Assembly: GCA_031409955.1 (NCBI GenBank)
Contig: JANNYF010000112.1
Span: forward strand, 30,366-94,365
Reading direction: 5' to 3'
Length of the DNA: 64,000 bases
Source: JAFDVL01 sp031409955
GTDB lineage: Bacteria; Acidobacteriota; Blastocatellia; RBC074
Shown here: piece after piece, positions 61,306 through 64,000 of the stretch
Layout: the number at the start of each line of letters is the position of its first letter
How positions within the stretch are numbered: position 1 is the stretch's first letter
Notes under the pieces: generated by a model
Told to the model about the DNA's origin: nothing
Seen by the model: only the letters and a program-made list of their open reading frames with translations
Databases searched by the model: none
Program-made: the position numbers and the translations under genes

Positions 61306-61629
61306 ATGGAAGCTCTAGGAATGATTGAATGTCGCGGCCTCGTCGCCATGATCGAAGCCGCCGATGCGATGGTCAAAGCGGCGAACGTCCATCTGGTCGG
61401 CTGGGAAAAGATTGATGCGGGGATCGTCATCGCCATCGTGCGCGGCGACGTCGCATCGGTCAAAGCTGCCGTGGACGCGGGTACAATTGCCGCACGTCGC
61501 GTGGGCGAAGTCATTTCAACTCACGTCATCCCGCGCGTGCATTCTGAAGTAGACGAAAACATCTCCGTGCTGAAAACAGGCGAGACGACGCGCAAGCCGA
61601 TCAGCGGTTCTGTGCCCCCACGTACCTGA
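61306..61629 (+). CDS. Bacterial microcompartment (BMC) shell protein, single domain
   Basis: A 107-residue BMC-H shell protein. The start MEALGMIECRGLVAMIEAAD, then KAANVHLVGWEKIDAG, VIAIVRGDVASVKAAVDAG and VGEVISTHVIPRVHSEVD, follow the PduA/EutM/CcmK family from end to end. Such proteins form hexameric tiles. No second shell gene, enzyme or encapsulation peptide is in the window. It could be an orphan tile, a regulator-like use of the fold, or a satellite of a locus elsewhere. The C-terminal tail (TGETTRKPISGSVPPRT) is longer than usual and Pro-rich. Confidence 0.92.
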   Translation: MEALGMIECRGLVAMIEAADAMVKAANVHLVGWEKIDAGIVIAIVRGDVASVKAAVDAGTIAARRVGEVISTHVIPRVHSEVDENISVLKTGETTRKPISGSVPPRT

Positions 61630-61718
61630 AGCTACTTGACGCGCTCGCAACCGCCTGCGTACAATCCGCGCTTACAAATTCTAATGGTCATCTCAAACCC
61701 ACAAACCCGGAGGCGAAC

Positions 61719-62672
61719 TTGATCGAAGTTGAGCATCTGTCGAAAAGCTACGGCAAAGGCCAAGCCGTCAATGATATTTCCTTCACCGTCAACAAAGGCG
61801 AAATCCTCGGATTCCTGGGGCCAAACGGCGCAGGCAAAACGACCACGATGCGCGTCATCACAGGCTACTTGCCCGCGACGAGCGGCACGGTGCGCGTCGC
61901 CGGATTTGATGTCGCGGAGCAATCGTTGGAGGTGCGCAAACGCATCGGCTACTTGCCCGAAACGCCGCCGCTCTATCCTGAAATGAGCGTCAAGGCGTAT
62001 CTGGAATTTGTCGCGCGGATCAAAGGCGTGCCAACGGTTAACATCACGTCGCGCGTCAACACAGCGATGGAAATGACGAACATCACGGATCGCGCGAATG
62101 ACTTGATTCGCAAGCTGTCGCGCGGTTACAAACAACGCGTGGGCATTGCGCAAGCCGTCGTTCACAACCCCGATGTTGTCATCCTGGACGAGCCAACCGT
62201 CGGCCTTGATCCCAAACAAATCATCGAAGTGCGCAAGTTGATTAAAGGCTTGGCGGGCGAACACACGATCATTCTCTCGACCCATATTTTGCCCGAAGTT
62301 TCGATGACCTGCGACCGCGTCATCATCATCAACAAAGGCAAAATCGCAGCGGTGGATACGCCCGACAATTTAACGTCACAGATCAAAGGCGGCGAGCGCG
62401 TTCACCTCGAACTCAAAGGCGATCAGGAAGCTGTTCACTTGGCACTCGCTTCAATTGAGGGTGTCAACAAAGTTGAGATTGAACCGCACGGGCAATATTT
62501 GTCGGCAACGGTCGAAAATACGCCGGGGTTAGATTTGCGCAGCCAAATCGCGGCGCATGTGATTAGCAGTGGTTTCGAGTTGTACGAATTGCGTTCGGTC
62601 AGCTTGAGCTTGGAAGACATCTTCCTGCAATTGACGACTGAGGAAAAAGCGACGACCGAGGCGCAAGGGTAA
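61719..62672 (+). CDS. ABC transporter ATP-binding protein (Gld/NatA-like)
   Basis: 317 residues. Walker A GPNGAGKTT, signature LSRGYKQRVGIAQAVV (LSRG in place of LSGG, typical of this subgroup), Walker B VVILDEPTVGLDPKQ and the H-loop in STHILPEV. The C-terminal extension of about 90 residues is typical of Gld/NatA-type ATPases. The start is TTG at 61719 with a CGGAGG site upstream. A small gene and an ABC-2 permease follow, so it probably works with that permease. Confidence 0.9.
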   Translation: MIEVEHLSKSYGKGQAVNDISFTVNKGEILGFLGPNGAGKTTTMRVITGYLPATSGTVRVAGFDVAEQSLEVRKRIGYLPETPPLYPEMSVKAYLEFVARIKGVPTVNITSRVNTAMEMTNITDRANDLIRKLSRGYKQRVGIAQAVVHNPDVVILDEPTVGLDPKQIIEVRKLIKGLAGEHTIILSTHILPEVSMTCDRVIIINKGKIAAVDTPDNLTSQIKGGERVHLELKGDQEAVHLALASIEGVNKVEIEPHGQYLSATVENTPGLDLRSQIAAHVISSGFELYELRSVSLSLEDIFLQLTTEEKATTEAQG

Positions 62673-62674
62673 AT

Positions 62675-62938
62675 ATGGACGACTTGCTTATTGAATGGCG
62701 ACAACTCAAGGAACGTTCAGCTAAGCTCGTAGCAAAACTAAAACTCCCCTCTGAGCCAACCGCACAAATGATCGCCAACAATAAGCAGGGGCAGCTTTCA
62801 CAAGACAATCCGAATAAGATCGTCCAATCTTTATGGGCTTCGCGTGCGCCGCTTGATGCACTACTTCACCGCCTGTCAATTCGACAAGCGATGATTGAAG
62901 ACATCGAAATGCGTTACAACAGCAAGGCAGATAACTAG
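62675..62938 (+). CDS. Small protein of unknown function in the ABC exporter operon
   Basis: 87 residues, starting 2 bases after the ATPase stop. It has an amphipathic N-terminal helix (LLIEWRQLKERSAKLVAKLKL) and a C-terminal helix (LHRLSIRQAMIEDIEMRYN). No signal peptide or membrane segment. The tight spacing argues that it is translated. It could be an accessory factor of the exporter. No family is recognised. Confidence 0.5.
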   Translation: MDDLLIEWRQLKERSAKLVAKLKLPSEPTAQMIANNKQGQLSQDNPNKIVQSLWASRAPLDALLHRLSIRQAMIEDIEMRYNSKADN

Positions 62939-62960
62939 CTATAAACATCAAGAAAATGAT

Positions 62961-63175
62961 CTTCCGAATCGAGCCCCACAGGGACGCCAATAAAATAGCC
63001 CAGGGTGCAACCCTGGGGGGAGTTGTCTTCCCGGCCCAAGCCCTGAAGGGGCGAGATAGCCGCAGATTTTACGTCCATTCTGTCGCCCCTTCAGGGCTGG
63101 TATCATTTTCCGAACTGTACCCAGGGTTGCACCCTGGGCTATCGTATTCCGCTCCGTTGGAGCTTCGTTCGGAAG
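62961..63175. repeat. Nested palindromic element (215 bases)
   Basis: Three perfect inverted repeats lie one inside another: outer CTTCCGAA/TTCGGAAG (62961-62968, 63168-63175), middle 23 bases ATAGCCCAGGGTGCAACCCT.. (62995-63017, 63120-63142) and inner 16 bases AGCCCTGAAGGGGCGA (63039-63054, 63083-63098). The middle arm is itself nearly palindromic (CCCAGGGTTGCACCCTGGG). Inserted inside the exporter operon, between the small gene and the permease. Confidence 0.92.
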
Positions 63176-63196
63176 TTCTTTATTCTTAAAAGCTAT

Positions 63197-63985
63197 ATGA
63201 AAAACATCATCGCAATTTTTCGCCGCGAACTGTACAGTTACTTTGTCTCGCCGATTGCGTACATCGTGATTGGCGTATTTCTGGCGATTGTCGGCTACTT
63301 TTTCTACAACGTGTTGGGCGGCATTATTCAGGCTGCGTTTCAGGCGCGAATGCAGGCGATGCAGGGCGGAATGCCGCCGGAGATTGATGTGCCGGGGCTG
63401 GTCGTTCGCAACATCATGGGACTGATCTCTTTTATCGTTTTGTTCATGGTGCCGATGTTGACGATGGGCAGCTACGCGGGCGAACGCAAAGGCGGCACGA
63501 TGGAATTGTTGATGACTTCGCCACTGACCGAATTGCAAATCGTGCTGGGCAAGTTTTTCGCGGGGCTGACGTTGTTTGTGCTGATGATCGCGCCGACGCT
63601 GTTATTTATTTTGTACATGTCGCGCTTCAGCGATCCGGCGATGTCGTGGCGTGTGCTGTGGTCGGGTTATTTGGGCATAGTGCTGCTGGGCGCAGTGCTG
63701 ATTGCGATTGGGTTGTTTATTTCTTCCACGACTGAAAATCAAATCATTGCCGCTGTGATTACGTTCGCGGTGTTCATCATCATGTGGGTGCTGGACATTG
63801 GCGGACGCAATGCCAGTTCGACGATGGGCGAAGTGTTGCAACACCTGTCGGTGCTGCGGCATTTCGAGAATTTTTCGCAAGGCGTGATTGATACGACCAG
63901 CGTAGTGTTCTATCTCAGCTTGACCGTGTTGGGACTGTTCCTGACACTGCGGTCGCTGGAATCCATGAGATGGAGACGAGCATAA
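63197..63985 (+). CDS. ABC-2 permease (GldF-like)
   Basis: 262 residues with six predicted membrane segments. The start IIAIFRRELYSYFVSPIAYI and the GSYAGERKGGTMELLMTSPLTELQIVLGK signature match the GldF/ABC-2 gliding-type permease that works with a GldA-type ATPase and a GldG partner. The window ends 15 bases after its stop, so GldG, if present, lies outside. It probably forms a complex with the ATPase at 61719. Confidence 0.9.
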   Translation: MKNIIAIFRRELYSYFVSPIAYIVIGVFLAIVGYFFYNVLGGIIQAAFQARMQAMQGGMPPEIDVPGLVVRNIMGLISFIVLFMVPMLTMGSYAGERKGGTMELLMTSPLTELQIVLGKFFAGLTLFVLMIAPTLLFILYMSRFSDPAMSWRVLWSGYLGIVLLGAVLIAIGLFISSTTENQIIAAVITFAVFIIMWVLDIGGRNASSTMGEVLQHLSVLRHFENFSQGVIDTTSVVFYLSLTVLGLFLTLRSLESMRWRRA

Positions 63986-64000
63986 TAACAGTACCGGGGG

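Noticed and set aside
62956..63189. Open reading frame of 77 codons within the nested palindrome
   Set aside because: It is produced by the repeat itself (translations such as LYPGLHPGLSY read from the palindromic arms) and has no gene features.
1..64000. CRISPR arrays, rRNA genes, prophage or complete insertion sequences
   Set aside because: No regularly spaced repeat-spacer array, no rRNA conserved segment, and no transposase or phage structural gene was seen in any frame.

Overview
The window is chromosomal DNA of moderate-to-high GC from a free-living, Gram-negative-type heterotroph. Several traits point to Acidobacteriota, and I would guess class Blastocatellia. One protein carries the Solibacter-type C-terminal domain (TIGR03437). 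There are many secreted proteins with carboxypeptidase-regulatory-like (Ig-like) domains, a DUF1553/DUF1501 pair with a planctomycete-type cytochrome motif, YHYH proteins, an S9 peptidase, an orphan BMC shell gene, and many long palindromic intergenic repeats. The phylum call is inference; no rRNA gene is present.

Layout. 1-6.1 kb: end of a membrane-anchored unknown protein, an orphan LolD/MacB-type ABC ATPase, an SDR protein lacking the catalytic Tyr, then hrcA and dnaK (heat shock). 6.1-10.9 kb: a sugar epimerase-like gene and, divergent to it, mlaE-mlaF-mlaD (lipid transport). A toxin-antitoxin pair sits just after mlaD and is followed by a second, synonymously diverged copy of the last 103 bases of mlaD. 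11-23 kb: accessory and metabolic genes, namely two related secreted unknowns, two alpha/beta hydrolases, a nucleoside-type MFS transporter, a two-gene HNH module, a cis-3-hydroxyproline dehydratase-like enzyme, an S9 peptidase, an M24 peptidase and a DUF2071 protein. 23.3-30 kb: a histidine kinase, a pair of secreted Ig-like proteins (called A and B here) and an NtrC-type regulator, all on one strand. 30-36.6 kb: purH, a secreted repeat protein, an M48 metallopeptidase, and an ECF sigma factor with its cupin anti-sigma factor. 36.6-37.5 kb: remnants of a type I methylase and an HNH nuclease around a palindromic element. 37.5-42.4 kb: DUF1501/DUF1553 genes. 42.8-49.2 kb: a CpxRA-like two-component system divergent from two YHYH proteins, the second with a cupredoxin end (probably metal or copper linked). 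49.3-52.2 kb: a di-heme oxidoreductase fragment, tRNA-Leu(GAG), secG, an EamA transporter and a coiled-coil protein. 52.4-59.7 kb: two more A-B pairs in tandem. 59.9-64 kb: a ceramidase-like hydrolase, a lone BMC shell protein, and a Gld-like ABC exporter operon.

Most notable. (1) Three A-B gene pairs recur. In two of them the stop of A overlaps the start of B, and one pair lies between a kinase and its likely regulator. (2) In two B genes a palindromic repeat is inserted in frame and encodes an N-terminal extension ahead of the signal peptide, like the Rickettsia palindromic elements. (3) The toxin-antitoxin insertion after mlaD has a 103-base target duplication in which every difference is synonymous. 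Intergenic DNA is unusually rich in long, often perfect inverted repeats.
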